Positions 33,491-43,639 of a DNA stretch of 64,000 nucleotides are shown one piece after another (the first letter of the stretch is position 1; the number at the start of each line of letters is the position of its first letter). The notes beneath the pieces are model-generated. The model ran no database searches and was not told the origin of the DNA. It saw nothing but the letters and a program-made list of their open reading frames with translations. The DNA is from Kaiparowitsia implicata GSE-PSE-MK54-09C (GTDB taxonomy: Bacteria; Cyanobacteriota; Cyanobacteriia; Elainellales; Elainellaceae): assembly GCA_019359435.1 (NCBI GenBank), contig JAHHHI010000077.1, positions 1-64,000 of the forward strand. The letters run 5' to 3'. The translations under genes and the position numbers were made by a program.

Positions 33491-36091
33491 ATGTCGCAGT
33501 CTCACCATTCCTTTGATGCCGCCAATGGTCGCAAGTTCGAGCTTCCTGGTGCCAAGCCCCACTACAATCCCGATCGTCCGGGCCAAGTGGAGCACATTGC
33601 GCTGGATCTAGCGCTCGACATTCCCAACCAGTGCTATAGCGGCACCTGCACTATTCGCCTGCGCCCCGTGCGCAACGGCATTGACCGACTGGTGCTGGAT
33701 GCGGTGAACTTGCAAATTGAGTCGGTGAAGATTGGCAAAACGAAGCAGACGTTTGACTATGACGGCGACGTGCTCACAGTACACCTTAAGCAGCCAACCC
33801 AGGATGGCAAGGTGATCGAGGTGGCGATCGCCTACCACAATGACAACCCCCAACGCGGCATCTACTTTATTGCGCCCAACGAACACTATCCCGACAAGCC
33901 TGTGCAAGTGTGGACTCAAGGCGAGGATGAAGACTCTCGCTACTGGTTCCCCTGTTTTGACTATCCAGGGCAGTTGGCCACCAGCGAAATTCGGGTGCGG
34001 GTACCCAAGCAATTGCTCGCGATTTCTAACGGCGAATTGGTAGACACCGCCGAAGATGGGGACGACAAAATTTACCACTGGCATCAAAAAGAGGTGCACC
34101 CTACCTATTTAATGACGCTGGCCGTGGGCGACTTTGCGGAACTGCGCGATGAGTGGCAGGGCAAGCCCGTCACCTACTATGTTGAAAAAGGGCGCGAACA
34201 CCAGGCCACGCTGAGCATGGGCAAGACGCCCCAGATGATTGAGTTTTTTAGCACCGCGTTTGGCTATCCCTACCCCTTTCCCAAATACGCCCAGGTCTGC
34301 GTGGATGACTTCATCTTTGGCGGCATGGAAAACACCTCCACCACGCTGCTGACCGATCGGTGTCTGCTGGATGATCGCGCCGCCTTAGACAATCCCCGCA
34401 CGGAGTTTTTGGTGGCGCACGAACTGGCCCACCAGTGGTTTGGCGACTTGGTGGTGATCAAACACTGGAGCCATGCTTGGATTAAGGAGGGGATGGCCTC
34501 CTATTCAGAAGTGCTGTGGGCCGATCATGAGTATGGCGCAGACGAAGCCGCCTACTACCGCCTCAACGAAGCGCGCAGCTACATTTCTGAAGACAGCTCA
34601 CGCTACCGCCGTCCCATTGTCACCAACGTCTATCGCGAGGCGATCGAGCTATACGATCGCCACCTCTACGAAAAAGGCTCCTGCGTGTACCACATGATCC
34701 GCACTGAGTTAGGGGATGAAGAGTTCTTCGACGCGGTGCACACCTTTGTCAACGACAACGCTCACAGCACGGTGGAAACTGTGGATCTGCTGCGGGCGAT
34801 TGAAAAAGCCAGCGGTCGTAATCTCAACTTTTTGTTCGATCAATACGTGTATCGCGGGGGGCACCCCGACTTTAAGGTGGCCTATTCCTGGGATGGGGAC
34901 AGCAAGCTGGCTAAGGTGACCGTCACCCAAACGCAGGCCAAAGACGGTGAAACGCCTCTGAACAGCGACCTATTCGACCTCAAAATTCCCATTGGCTTTG
35001 GTTATGGAGCGGCGGAGACTGCGGCCATGGTCAAGCCCTTTACGGTACGGCTGCACGAAAAAGAGCAAACCTTCTACTTCCCGCTGGAGGAGAAGCCGCA
35101 GTTCATCAGCTTTGATGTCGGCAACCACTATCTCAAAACGGTGTCGTTGGAGTATGCCGTCGCGGAACTGAAGGCTCAGCTGGCCTACGATCCTGACCCG
35201 GTCTCGCGTATTTATGCGGCGATCGCCCTCTCTAAAAAAGGCAATCTAGAAGCCGTCAAAGCCCTCGGCAACGCGCTGCTCACCGATCCCTTCTGGGGGG
35301 TGCGAGCGGAGGTAGCGGGGCAGCTTGCCAACATCAAGCTCGATCAAGCCTGCGAGGCTCTGTTAGAAGGGCTGATGGATGACAACCCGCGCGTGCGCCG
35401 GGCCGTGCTCGATGCCTTGGGCCAAGTGAAGACGCTATCCAGCTACAAAGCGCTCAAGGCCGTTGTGGAACGGGGCGACCCCAGCTACTATGCTGAAGCA
35501 GCAGCGGTGCGATCGCTCGCCAATGTCGCCACCACGCAGATCAACGGCAAATCCAAAGAAGACAAGGTGATCAAGCTGCTAAAAGCGGTGTTAGAAAGCC
35601 GGGCGGGCTGGAACGAAACGGTGCGGAGTGGGGCGATCGCCGGACTCAGCCGCTTCAAAACCTCTGCCGCCGCCCTTGATCTCATTTTGGAATACACCGT
35701 CTTAGGCGTGCCCCAGCCCTTGCGGTTGGCCGCCATGCGCGCCCTGGGTGCCATCTCTACCGGGCAAACCACGCCCAATCTCGATCGCATTCTAGAACGC
35801 CTCAACGTGCTGGCCGATGAGCCCTTCTTTCTCACCCAAGTTGCCGTGGTGGGCGCACTGGGGCAAATGGAAACGACCCGAGCCGTCACCATCCTCAACT
35901 CCTTGACGGAGCGCACCCCCGACGGGCGCGTGCGCCGCATCGCTGAAGAGGCCAGTCAGCGGGTGCTAAAGCGGTCCGGCTCTGACCAAGCGGTGAAAAA
36001 GCTGCAAGAAGAACTGGATCAGCTCAAGAAAGATAATCAAAATCTCCGCAGTCGGCTAGAAAGTTTAGAGGCAAAAGCGGGGATTCAGTAG
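33491..36091 (+). CDS. M1-family aminopeptidase with C-terminal HEAT-like repeats
   Basis: Start ATG 33491 (MSQSHHSFDAANG), 866 residues. A zinc metallopeptidase with the substrate motif GGMEN near residues 277-281 and HELAHQWFGD, the HExxH site at residues 310-314, with the third ligand Glu further on in WIKEGMASYSE. The N-terminal beta domain carries the CYSGTCTIRLRP-type opening. From about residue 560 the protein becomes a string of helical repeats (VSRIYAAIALSKKGNLEAVKAL, DPFWGVRAEVAGQLA, NPRVRRAVLDALGQV) of HEAT/PBS-lyase style, and it ends in a coiled coil (LQEELDQLKKDNQNLRSRLE). It cleaves N-terminal residues from peptides. It is followed by clpB 146 bases later, so a protein-turnover neighbourhood is plausible. 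Confidence 0.88.
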   Translation: MSQSHHSFDAANGRKFELPGAKPHYNPDRPGQVEHIALDLALDIPNQCYSGTCTIRLRPVRNGIDRLVLDAVNLQIESVKIGKTKQTFDYDGDVLTVHLKQPTQDGKVIEVAIAYHNDNPQRGIYFIAPNEHYPDKPVQVWTQGEDEDSRYWFPCFDYPGQLATSEIRVRVPKQLLAISNGELVDTAEDGDDKIYHWHQKEVHPTYLMTLAVGDFAELRDEWQGKPVTYYVEKGREHQATLSMGKTPQMIEFFSTAFGYPYPFPKYAQVCVDDFIFGGMENTSTTLLTDRCLLDDRAALDNPRTEFLVAHELAHQWFGDLVVIKHWSHAWIKEGMASYSEVLWADHEYGADEAAYYRLNEARSYISEDSSRYRRPIVTNVYREAIELYDRHLYEKGSCVYHMIRTELGDEEFFDAVHTFVNDNAHSTVETVDLLRAIEKASGRNLNFLFDQYVYRGGHPDFKVAYSWDGDSKLAKVTVTQTQAKDGETPLNSDLFDLKIPIGFGYGAAETAAMVKPFTVRLHEKEQTFYFPLEEKPQFISFDVGNHYLKTVSLEYAVAELKAQLAYDPDPVSRIYAAIALSKKGNLEAVKALGNALLTDPFWGVRAEVAGQLANIKLDQACEALLEGLMDDNPRVRRAVLDALGQVKTLSSYKALKAVVERGDPSYYAEAAAVRSLANVATTQINGKSKEDKVIKLLKAVLESRAGWNETVRSGAIAGLSRFKTSAAALDLILEYTVLGVPQPLRLAAMRALGAISTGQTTPNLDRILERLNVLADEPFFLTQVAVVGALGQMETTRAVTILNSLTERTPDGRVRRIAEEASQRVLKRSGSDQAVKKLQEELDQLKKDNQNLRSRLESLEAKAGIQ

Positions 36092-36237
36092 TCGAGGGTC
36101 TGCGCGGAACCGGGCTGGGTCTGGCATCGCCCCCTCAACCGTGCAAATGCCGCGATTATCGCTCCTGCTTAACACGAGCGATATGATGAGGGAGAGAACA
36201 CGCTTCAATTATTTGGATACTACTCGCGACGAATACC

Positions 36238-39072
36238 ATGCAGCCAACTGACCCCAGCAAGTTCACCGAAAAAGCGTGGGAGGCGATCGTCAAGTCTCAG
36301 GACGTGGCGCGCAGTTACCGCCAGCAAAACCTAGAGGTAGAACATGTGGCGATCGCCCTGCTGGATCAAGAAGACATGGCGTCTACAATTCTCGACAAGG
36401 CAGGGTTAGACCCGCGGCAACTGCGGCAAAAACTCGATGCCTTTGCCGCACGACAGCCCAAAGTCACCTCAACCGACCTGAGTCAACTCTTTTTGGGGCG
36501 TGGCTTAGATGTATTTCTCGACAAAGCCGATGCTGCCCGCACCGCAATGCAAGACGAGTTCGTGTCCGTCGAGCATTTGCTGCTGGGGCTGTGTGATGAC
36601 GATCGCGTGGGGCGGCGGCTCTTTCGTGCGGCCAACATTGAGGGCAAACAGCTCGAAGCAGTTGTCAAAACGGTGCGCGGCAGCCAGCGCGTCACCAATC
36701 AAACCCCCGAATCGCAGTACGAAGCCCTCGAGAAGTATGGGCGTGACCTCACCGAATTTGCCCGCGAGAATAAGCTCGATCCCGTGATTGGGCGCGATGA
36801 AGAAATTCGCCGGGTGGTGCAGGTGCTATCGCGCCGCAGCAAGAACAATCCTGTGCTGATTGGGGAACCCGGGGTGGGCAAAACGGCGATCGCCGAAGGC
36901 TTGGCCCAGCGCATTGTAAAAGAAGACGTCCCCGAATCCCTCAAAGGACGCAAGCTGATTTCTCTAGACATGGGCGCGCTAATCGCCGGAGCCAAATATC
37001 GCGGCGAGTTTGAAGAACGGCTGCGCGCTGTGCTTAAGGAAGTCACCCATTCTGAAGGGCAGATTGTGCTGTTTATCGACGAGCTGCACACCGTCGTTGG
37101 GGCAGGATCTGCCAACGGCACCAACGACGCTAGCAACCTGCTCAAGCCCATGCTGGCGCGGGGTGAACTGCGCTGCATCGGTGCCACCACGCTGGATGAA
37201 TACCGCAAGCATATTGAGAAAGACGCCGCCCTCGAGCGCCGCTTCCAGCAGGTTTACATCGGTCAGCCCACCGTAGACGACACCATCTCCATTCTGCGCG
37301 GGCTTAAGGATCGCTACCAAGTGCACCACAACGTCACCATTACCGACGCGGCCTTGGTGGCAGCGGCCTCGTTGAGCGATCGCTACATCACTGACCGCTT
37401 CTTGCCCGACAAAGCTATCGACTTAGTTGACGAATCCGCCGCCAAGCTCAAAATGGAAGCCACCTCCAAACCGGTTCAGTTGGAGACCATTGAGCGCCGC
37501 ATCCGTCAGCTTGAAATTGAGAAGCGATCGCTCGAAAGCGAGGGCATCCAGATCGGCTTCACCAGCCCTGCCTTCCGCGCCTCCAAAGAAAAGCTCGATC
37601 GGCTAGAGGCTGACATTGCCCGGCTCACCCCCGAGCAAGACCGCCTCACCGAACAGTGGCAGGCTGAGAAAACGATCCAAAACGACATCAAAACTCTACG
37701 GGAAGAAGAGGAGAAACTGCGTCGCCAAATTGAAAAGGCCGAACGCGAGTATGACCTCAATACCGTAGCCCAGCTTAAATATGGGCGGATGGAAACGGTG
37801 CATCAGGAGCTAGAAGCCAAAGAAGCCACCCTGCTCGATATTCAAAACCGCAATGGCTCAGCCCTGCTCAAGCAGCAAGTTACAGAAGAAGACATTGCCG
37901 AAATTGTCGCCAAGTGGACGGGCATTCCCGTCAATCGCCTGCTCGAAACCGAGCGGCAAAAACTGCTGAACCTAGAAACCTACCTGCACGAGCGGGTGAT
38001 TGGGCAGCAAGAAGCCGTCGCCTCCGTGGCCGCGGCCATCCGTCGCGCCCGTTCAGGGCTCAAAGATCCCGGTCGTCCCATTGGCTCCTTCATGTTCTTG
38101 GGGCCAACGGGTGTCGGCAAAACGGAGCTGGCTCGCGCCCTAGCCGAATGCCTGTTCGACTCCGACGATGCCCTCGTCCGCATCGACATGTCGGAATATA
38201 TGGAAAAACATTCCGTTTCGCGCCTGGTGGGGGCACCTCCAGGCTATGTCGGCTATGAAGAAGGCGGGCAGCTCACAGAATCAGTGCGTCGCCGCCCCTA
38301 CTCCGTCGTATTACTCGATGAAGTAGAAAAGGCTCATCCTGATGTATTTAACATTCTGTTGCAAGTGCTAGATGATGGCCGCATTACTGATTCTCAGGGA
38401 CGCACGGTAGACTTTCGCAATACTATCGTGGTGATGACCAGCAACATCGGCAGCGAATATATTCTAGATGTAGCCGGTGACGAATCCACCTATGAAGACA
38501 TGCGTAAGCGGGTGATGGATGCGCTTCGCAACCACTTCCGACCTGAATTCCTCAACCGAGTGGATGACATTATTCTCTTCCATGCGCTGACGCTAAAAGA
38601 ACTGCGGCAGATTGTAGGCATCCAAATGCAGCGGGTCATTCGTCTGCTCAGAGAGCAAAAGATCGGGCTGGAACTCTCGACCGCCGCACAGCACCATATT
38701 GCCGATGTTGGTTATGACCCCGTGTATGGAGCACGGCCTTTAAAACGCGCAATCCAGCGAGAGATTGAAAACCCCCTAGCCACTAAGCTTCTAGAGAACA
38801 CCTTTGTGTCGGGCGACACCATTATGGTGGATGTGAAGGAGAGTAAGCTGGTGTTTGGCAAGAAAAAGCCAGCGTCTGCAAAGCCCGCAAAAGCTGCATC
38901 GCAGCGGCCATCTGCCCCAGAAGATTCCTCAAAACCAGCGATCGCCAAGTCACCAAAGTCCGAGGCCGCAACGCCTGAGGCCGCAGCACCCGAGGCCGCA
39001 CCGGTTAAATCATCATCACCTAAATCGGCCCCGACGCCCGCCCCCACGTCGCAGCCGACACAAATCAGCTAG
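36238..39072 (+). CDS. clpB: ClpB disaggregase with a low-complexity C-terminal tail
   Basis: A 944-residue AAA+ chaperone. The N-domain opens [23 protein letters not shown]1 has Walker A GEPGVGKT (residues 209-216) and [14 protein letters not shown]; a coiled-coil M-domain (~410-530) follows; AAA2 has GPTGVGKT (622-629) and [16 protein letters not shown]. It works with DnaK/DnaJ/GrpE to dissolve aggregates. The common length is about 860-880 residues; here ~75 extra residues after ~870 are Ala/Pro/Ser/Lys-rich with an AAPEAA-type repeat, probably disordered. No CIRCE-type inverted repeat was seen in the 146-base upstream gap. Cyanobacteria often have two ClpB; which one this is cannot be told. 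Confidence 0.93.
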   Translation: MQPTDPSKFTEKAWEAIVKSQDVARSYRQQNLEVEHVAIALLDQEDMASTILDKAGLDPRQLRQKLDAFAARQPKVTSTDLSQLFLGRGLDVFLDKADAARTAMQDEFVSVEHLLLGLCDDDRVGRRLFRAANIEGKQLEAVVKTVRGSQRVTNQTPESQYEALEKYGRDLTEFARENKLDPVIGRDEEIRRVVQVLSRRSKNNPVLIGEPGVGKTAIAEGLAQRIVKEDVPESLKGRKLISLDMGALIAGAKYRGEFEERLRAVLKEVTHSEGQIVLFIDELHTVVGAGSANGTNDASNLLKPMLARGELRCIGATTLDEYRKHIEKDAALERRFQQVYIGQPTVDDTISILRGLKDRYQVHHNVTITDAALVAAASLSDRYITDRFLPDKAIDLVDESAAKLKMEATSKPVQLETIERRIRQLEIEKRSLESEGIQIGFTSPAFRASKEKLDRLEADIARLTPEQDRLTEQWQAEKTIQNDIKTLREEEEKLRRQIEKAEREYDLNTVAQLKYGRMETVHQELEAKEATLLDIQNRNGSALLKQQVTEEDIAEIVAKWTGIPVNRLLETERQKLLNLETYLHERVIGQQEAVASVAAAIRRARSGLKDPGRPIGSFMFLGPTGVGKTELARALAECLFDSDDALVRIDMSEYMEKHSVSRLVGAPPGYVGYEEGGQLTESVRRRPYSVVLLDEVEKAHPDVFNILLQVLDDGRITDSQGRTVDFRNTIVVMTSNIGSEYILDVAGDESTYEDMRKRVMDALRNHFRPEFLNRVDDIILFHALTLKELRQIVGIQMQRVIRLLREQKIGLELSTAAQHHIADVGYDPVYGARPLKRAIQREIENPLATKLLENTFVSGDTIMVDVKESKLVFGKKKPASAKPAKAASQRPSAPEDSSKPAIAKSPKSEAATPEAAAPEAAPVKSSSPKSAPTPAPTSQPTQIS

Positions 39073-39782
39073 CGGGTCAATTCAGTAATCCACCAGTCCC
39101 CCCCACCGGCTTAGACGCTTTGAGCCGGGTGTTGGTGCAGCGAACAAGCCCCCTACCTCTATCGCCAAGCGTGTTCCATAACCAAAACTGCCCTGCATGA
39201 CCTTGTTTGAGACTATTGGTGTGCGATCGCCCCCTTAGCGGCTCGTTTGCACAGTAACCCCGCGTGCTATCTCAGCACCAACTTGTTTTTTAAGGGGCGA
39301 TCGCTCACGATCACGATCTGATGGTCTGAGCGATCGCCCCTTATGCCGTTGATCAATTACCCTAATCGCGAATATCGAAGAGACGTGAGTTCGACGAGAA
39401 TCAAAGCTTGAAAGCCTTGCAGAATAAAGAGCCTGGAAATTAAGACTTTTCAGATACCTATCAATAAGATCCTTATTGATACAAGGTTGCTTGGGCAATG
39501 ATTTCTGAAACGTTCTTCTGTAGAAGATTCAGCGATTGAATTTCATCGAACTAACGTCTAGATAAATTGTGCGCGTCGCGACGACCCATCTAGGGTTTTA
39601 TCTAGGGTTTTGGGACACCGCCCATCAGGCGGCGTCCTAAAACCCTTTTAACCTAAACTGACGTGGAAATAAGTTAACCCGTGAATTTGCGTAGGTAGCG
39701 GTAGCGTTACGTTGTGTAGGACTAGCGCTCGATACGCGCCGTAAGTATGTTCTAACTCTATTCTTCAAGGATGCAATTCTGT
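39073..39782. other. Gene-poor stretch, about 700 bases
   Basis: No gene is supported. It holds several HIP1 octamers (for example near 39225, 39297, 39330), and a repeat element at 39604-39665. A minus-strand frame of 87 codons (39235-39498) has no support and is rejected. The 3' half is AT-rich and probably contains the desaturase promoter. Confidence 0.45.
39604..39665. repeat. Palindromic repeat related to the MITE at 346-479
   Basis: A hairpin with about 19 pairs and a 5-base loop (39604-39622 with 39628-39646, one mismatch and one G-T pair) starts AGGGTTTTGGG as in the first MITE. Right beside it TTAACCTAAACTGACGT (39648-39664) is the near-complement of ACGTCAGTTCGGGTTAA at 352-368. 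It is a partial, inverted relative of the first element; its other end is not clear. Confidence 0.55.
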
Positions 39783-40796
39783 ATGAGACAGTATAGTCCG
39801 CTCACGCTCAGTTCCTATATATTGGGCCCAATTTTCATCATTGCTAGCCATTTAGGCTCAGGGCTTGTCGTTTGGACTGGTTTATCTTGGGGAGCTGTTC
39901 TGTGGGTTGTATCACTGTATTTAATTCGAATGTTGGCAATTACCAGCGTTTACCATCGACTGCTGACCCACAGAAGCTATCAAGCTCCGAGTTGGGTTTT
40001 GTGGGTGGGCAGTATCATCGCTTCAGGAGCAGGGCAGATGGGCCCCAGTTGGTGGAAGGCCCACCACATACATCATCATCAATATACCGACCTGAAGCCC
40101 GATACCCATTCCCCCTATCGGTTCTTGCCTAACCTTTCGCACGATAAAGGTAACCACGAGAGTTCTCCCGTAATTTCTGAGGGCGCACAGCAGAAAAGCC
40201 ATGCCATCCCGAGTCTAAAAAATTGGTTTCAAGTGCTTAGAGGATTCTGCTGGTCTCACTATGGATGGCTCTTATCGTCACGGTTTTTTCCCGTTAAACT
40301 GCCCAACGACGTGGAGAGAGACTGGGTGCTGAAAAGCATTGATCGGTTGCATTTTTTGCCTCTGTTGGCACTTGGGGCGGTGTCCTACGGCATCGGTGGC
40401 ATAGAGTATCTGGGTGCTTTTTTTCTCAGCACCACCCTGCTATTCCATGGTGTGCAAACCGTCAACTCTCTTAGCCATATGTTCGGAGCACAGCCCTTTC
40501 TCACCGATGACCACAGTCGCAACAATGGGTTTGTTGCATTGTTAACCCTTGGCGAAGGTTGGCATAACCTTCATCATGCGTTTCAGTCGTCCTGTCGGCA
40601 GGGCATTACCGTTCGTGCTGGACAGGTGAGCTATCTTCTAGACCCCACATTTAGCTTTATTAAGCTACTAGCATCTCTGAAGTTAGCCTCAAAGCTGAGA
40701 GTCCCGACAGAAGGTGAATTGCTGGCACGAGCCAATCAACCGTCTATTCAGCATCAGGAATACTCTGCCATCCTCCAACCCTTGGTAGATTCTTAA
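39783..40796 (+). CDS. Membrane fatty-acid desaturase (acyl desaturase type)
   Basis: An integral-membrane di-iron desaturase of 337 residues from ATG 39783; an ATG at 39771 is possible but AAGG lies directly against it and better placed for 39783. The three His boxes are visible: YHRLLTH, HHIHHHQYTD and WHNLHHAF. The middle box reads HHIHHHQ rather than the common HRxHH. Several transmembrane segments lie between. These enzymes place a double bond, usually delta-9, in lipid-linked or ACP-linked acyl chains with ferredoxin as electron donor. It is followed, after a 350-base gap, by a cyclopropane-synthase-like methyltransferase on the same strand, suggesting a lipid-modification pair. Confidence 0.85.
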   Translation: MRQYSPLTLSSYILGPIFIIASHLGSGLVVWTGLSWGAVLWVVSLYLIRMLAITSVYHRLLTHRSYQAPSWVLWVGSIIASGAGQMGPSWWKAHHIHHHQYTDLKPDTHSPYRFLPNLSHDKGNHESSPVISEGAQQKSHAIPSLKNWFQVLRGFCWSHYGWLLSSRFFPVKLPNDVERDWVLKSIDRLHFLPLLALGAVSYGIGGIEYLGAFFLSTTLLFHGVQTVNSLSHMFGAQPFLTDDHSRNNGFVALLTLGEGWHNLHHAFQSSCRQGITVRAGQVSYLLDPTFSFIKLLASLKLASKLRVPTEGELLARANQPSIQHQEYSAILQPLVDS

Positions 40797-40967
40797 CACT
40801 GAAAATCTAATAGCTCGACTACACTAATGCTCAAGGTAGGACGTTACCTCTGAGGCTCGTTCTAGATCCTTGCTCGAATGCCATCTCCTCGTGGTAGAGA
40901 AGGTTCGTTCGAAAATTTTCACTCGATGGTTATGTTAGCGCTAGGCATTTGAGTAATGGCAATTCAG

Positions 40968-41003
40968 TTTGATAGAGCTGTGCACCATGCAGGCTCTATC
41001 AAA
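40968..41003. terminator. Hairpin between desaturase and methyltransferase genes
   Basis: TTTGATAGAGC (40968-40978) is exactly complementary to 40993-41003 with a 14-base loop. It is followed by AACTCTTCC, not a T tract, so it may be an attenuation hairpin or a partial terminator. It lies about 170 bases beyond the desaturase stop. Confidence 0.35.
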
Positions 41004-41148
41004 ACTCTTCCGGTTTTGCTGGGATAGCTATAGCCATAGCTGACTAAACTCAGAAAAAAGCCGGAACAATAGATCCTGTCTGTCTGTTGAGAAATGAGAT
41101 CCTCTCACTTTTTTCTTAGGTCAATCGCCATACACTGAGAGAAATACA

Positions 41149-42282
41149 ATGACATCTACCAATGCATTTTCGAACCTGCAAAAGCATATCCCAGTAGTGG
41201 GCGATATGTCTTCAAAAAGTCCCGTGGCTTATAGGGCAACGCGATTCGCGGCTGGCATTGTGAATACGGCTCAAATGACTCTAGCCGAGGCCTATATCAA
41301 CGGCTTAGAAATACCAGACTCCGTCTTTCGAGCAGCGTTCCATACCTCGATGCCTATTTTATTTAAACATCTCCCAGGTCTTCTCGCTCCCTACGAATGG
41401 GTGCTCAACGAATCTGATCATTTGGCAGAATCGTCACGAGAATTAATGGAGGTACAGTACGACCGCCCGCAAGCCATGCTAAATAGAATGTTGGGAGATT
41501 GGCAAGTCATTTATCCAAAATACAGTACTGGATTTTGGCAGAATGGGGCAGTTGACCTTGAAGAATCTCAAATGCACATGATTGACCAGGTGATTGAGCG
41601 CTTGGAAATTGTGGATGGTGACACTATTTTGGACTTTGGCTGTGGTTGGGGCTGCGTGCCCAACTACATCATGTCGAAGTTTCCCAATGTGCGGTTTACT
41701 GGGCTGAACCTAAGCCATGAACAGTGCGAATATATGCGTCGTAAGATGCAAGACCCAGAGAGCTACCTAAGTTCAGGGCGCTTTACGCTGGTTGAAGGCG
41801 ATTTAAACGAGGTGCAGTTTGCCGAGAAATTTGACAAAATTCTGTCTATTGGAGTCTTTTGTCATGTTGGCAATCTAACCAATTCCTTCCAAAAGCTTGC
41901 ATCATTTCTCAAAAGCAATGGCAAGGTGTTTATTCATATCATCACGGCTCGTATTCCGAACAATATGTCGTCTGGGTTTACCCATAAATACATTTTTCCA
42001 CATGGGCGCTATTGGAACCATGACGCGGTGCCGAGCCATGATCGCGACCTAAAAACAGTCCAGCGATGGTACATGAATGGCATCAACTATCACAAAACCT
42101 TAACCGCATGGCTGGAGAGATTTGACGAGTCTCAAGAGTTCGTTAAGACGTTAGACTACGGCATGGATTACGCCAAATTCCGTCGGATATGGCGCTTCTA
42201 CTTACTCATGCTGGGAACAATCTTCGCTACCTGCGATGGCGAATATAACGGGAACGGTCAGTATCTCATGACCCATGCTTGA
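41149..42282 (+). CDS. Cyclopropane-fatty-acid-synthase-like methyltransferase
   Basis: A 377-residue class I SAM methyltransferase. The SAM motif is DFGCGWGCVPNYI, followed by FTGLNLSHEQCEYM and VEGDLNEV, as in CFA synthase/mycolic-acid methyltransferase proteins; the end INYHKTLTAWLERFDES…FRRIWRFYLLMLGT is very CFA-like. The N-terminal ~110 residues differ from bacterial Cfa and carry no clear motif. Relatives methylate or cyclopropanate unsaturated acyl chains, or N-methylate small molecules; with a desaturase upstream, methylation of a membrane lipid double bond is the natural guess. The SD-like GAGAG is suitably placed before the ATG. An 18-base palindrome and T tract follow at 42443. 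Confidence 0.8.
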   Translation: MTSTNAFSNLQKHIPVVGDMSSKSPVAYRATRFAAGIVNTAQMTLAEAYINGLEIPDSVFRAAFHTSMPILFKHLPGLLAPYEWVLNESDHLAESSRELMEVQYDRPQAMLNRMLGDWQVIYPKYSTGFWQNGAVDLEESQMHMIDQVIERLEIVDGDTILDFGCGWGCVPNYIMSKFPNVRFTGLNLSHEQCEYMRRKMQDPESYLSSGRFTLVEGDLNEVQFAEKFDKILSIGVFCHVGNLTNSFQKLASFLKSNGKVFIHIITARIPNNMSSGFTHKYIFPHGRYWNHDAVPSHDRDLKTVQRWYMNGINYHKTLTAWLERFDESQEFVKTLDYGMDYAKFRRIWRFYLLMLGTIFATCDGEYNGNGQYLMTHA

Positions 42283-42318
42283 TAGAGAATAGTGCTGCGT
42301 GCGTTGATTAGCAGAAAG

Positions 42319-42439
42319 GGCTCTTCTGGGTACCTGGCGAGAAGCTAGGCTTATGCCTTACATGGCAATGTTTTCAGCTATTCTTGTAAATACAAGGCGT
42401 ATCCCAATATACAACGTCGGTCAAAAACCCAGAAGAGCC
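42319..42439. repeat. Thirteen-base perfect inverted repeat
   Basis: GGCTCTTCTGGGT at 42319-42331 is exactly repeated in reverse complement at 42427-42439, 95 bases apart. It lies in the gap after the methyltransferase. It could be the ends of a small MITE or a long-range RNA pairing. Confidence 0.45.
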
Positions 42440-42442
42440 AAG

Positions 42443-42465
42443 AATGATGAGCTCATCATTTTTCA
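42443..42465 (+). terminator. Palindrome plus T tract after the methyltransferase
   Basis: AATGATGAGCTCATCATT (42443-42460) is an 18-base perfect palindrome, followed by TTTCAG. It may end the methyltransferase transcript; on the minus strand it abuts the stop of the small ORF at 42463. Confidence 0.45.
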
Positions 42466-42648
42466 GAAAAAATAAACAGCCAGCAGAGCAGCACCGCAAT
42501 TAAAGCAAAGCAATCCGACTACTATCCACAATCCGTAGACGCTAGCTAATGTCGGAAACAGAATAAAAAGCAAAATAAATTGCCCAATGGTCGTACTTAT
42601 CCCGCCTACAAATGCAACTAAAGTCTTCAAAGTTTTGTCATGATTCAT
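42463..42648 (-). CDS. Small membrane protein, hypothetical
   Basis: From ATG 42648 (MNHDKTLKTLVAF) it has 61 residues with two hydrophobic segments (TTIGQFILLFILFPTLASV and LWIVVGLLCFNCGAALLAVYF). A short, two-pass membrane protein is a sensible reading, but no homologue is recognised and no good ribosome-binding site precedes the ATG. It may be a real small protein or chance. The stop lies against the palindrome at 42443-42460. Confidence 0.4.
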   Translation of the reverse strand: MNHDKTLKTLVAFVGGISTTIGQFILLFILFPTLASVYGLWIVVGLLCFNCGAALLAVYFF

Positions 42649-42657
42649 TTTGACCAC

Positions 42658-43059
42658 TTATTAAATGAGCTACAGAACATGCGGATTTCTATCAATTCAT
42701 CGAATTTAGAGGTAAATGCGCTATTTCACAGCAAGGGCTCCACAAAAAAAGCTCCTTATTAATCTAATGGTTGCAATAGCCTGATGAGGCAACGATCAGT
42801 TGGTTCAATCAGAATCATCGTTTGAGCAAGGACAATGAACTCCTGCCAGAGCATGGATGAGGCAATGATTTGGTGAGTTAATAATTGATTGACAAATACG
42901 CTCTAAAGGGGGATGAGTTGTTTGAAAGACATGCATTTATGCAGGATATGTACTTGCGTATGTCCAGTCAGGGAAGCCAATTTGAGAGCTGTTGCGTAAG
43001 ATAGAACTAGACAGAACCTAGCCTTCATCGTCTTAGCTCTCATTGTCTTCGGAGGCGCC
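42658..43059. other. Intergenic region, about 400 bases
   Basis: AT-rich, with no supported gene. It is upstream of the RDD gene; no promoter is assigned. Confidence 0.4.
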
Positions 43060-43593
43060 ATGCGGCGGCAACTCGCACCGATTCCATTTCCTATTGTGCC
43101 TCGGTGGCGTCGGGCAGCAGCGCTGGGCATTGATGGGCTGTTGGCGGGTATAGCTAGCACCTTTGTGGGCTATGGCTTTTGGCTTCAGGCGGTGATGTTT
43201 GCGCTCGTATGGCTGGTGCTGCGGGTGCTGGTTGTGTCAAACAATCGGGGGCAAAGCTTGGGCCGTTGGGCAATGGATATTCGCCTGATTGAAATCCGCC
43301 GTCGCATTACTCCTACGCTGCTCACGCTGACTCAGCGTGAGGCATTGTTAGGGATTTGCGCTTTTCTGGCGTTTTGGGGTGCGTTGCACTTTAGTCCCAC
43401 TGCCGCATGGACGCTGCTGTTGCTGATTCCGCTGGGAGTCGTCGCTGCATCCACCCTGTCTGACGACAATGCAGGAGTGGCAATCCATGACCAATACACT
43501 AAGACGCGAGTGGTTCCGACCGATCGAGGCTATTCGCTCGATATAAAGATTCGCAATTTAGTTGCCGAACTGAGGCAACGTGTGAAAAAATAA
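43060..43593 (+). CDS. RDD-family membrane protein
   Basis: A 177-residue membrane protein. The word RWRRAAALGIDGLLAGI at the N-terminus carries the Arg/Asp pattern of the RDD family, and two to three hydrophobic helices follow (WLQAVMFALVWLVLRVLVV, LLGICAFLAFWGALHF, AWTLLLLIPLGVVAA). The middle word RGQSLGRWAMDIRLIE is also typical. RDD proteins are small polytopic proteins, some involved in Na+/H+ exchange or osmotic tolerance, others unknown. It precedes rpmG by 46 bases on the same strand and may share its transcript. Confidence 0.75.
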   Translation: MRRQLAPIPFPIVPRWRRAAALGIDGLLAGIASTFVGYGFWLQAVMFALVWLVLRVLVVSNNRGQSLGRWAMDIRLIEIRRRITPTLLTLTQREALLGICAFLAFWGALHFSPTAAWTLLLLIPLGVVAASTLSDDNAGVAIHDQYTKTRVVPTDRGYSLDIKIRNLVAELRQRVKK

Positions 43594-43639
43594 GAGTTTG
43601 TGTCTAAACACCTATTTCCTGAGTTGAGACGTTAGAGCT

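Noticed and set aside
36092-36237. CIRCE element before clpB
   Set aside because: No TTAGCACTC-N9-GAGTGCTAA-like repeat is found in the gap.
39235-39498. 87-codon minus frame
   Set aside because: Crosses several HIP1 octamers and has a random-looking product; no start signal.
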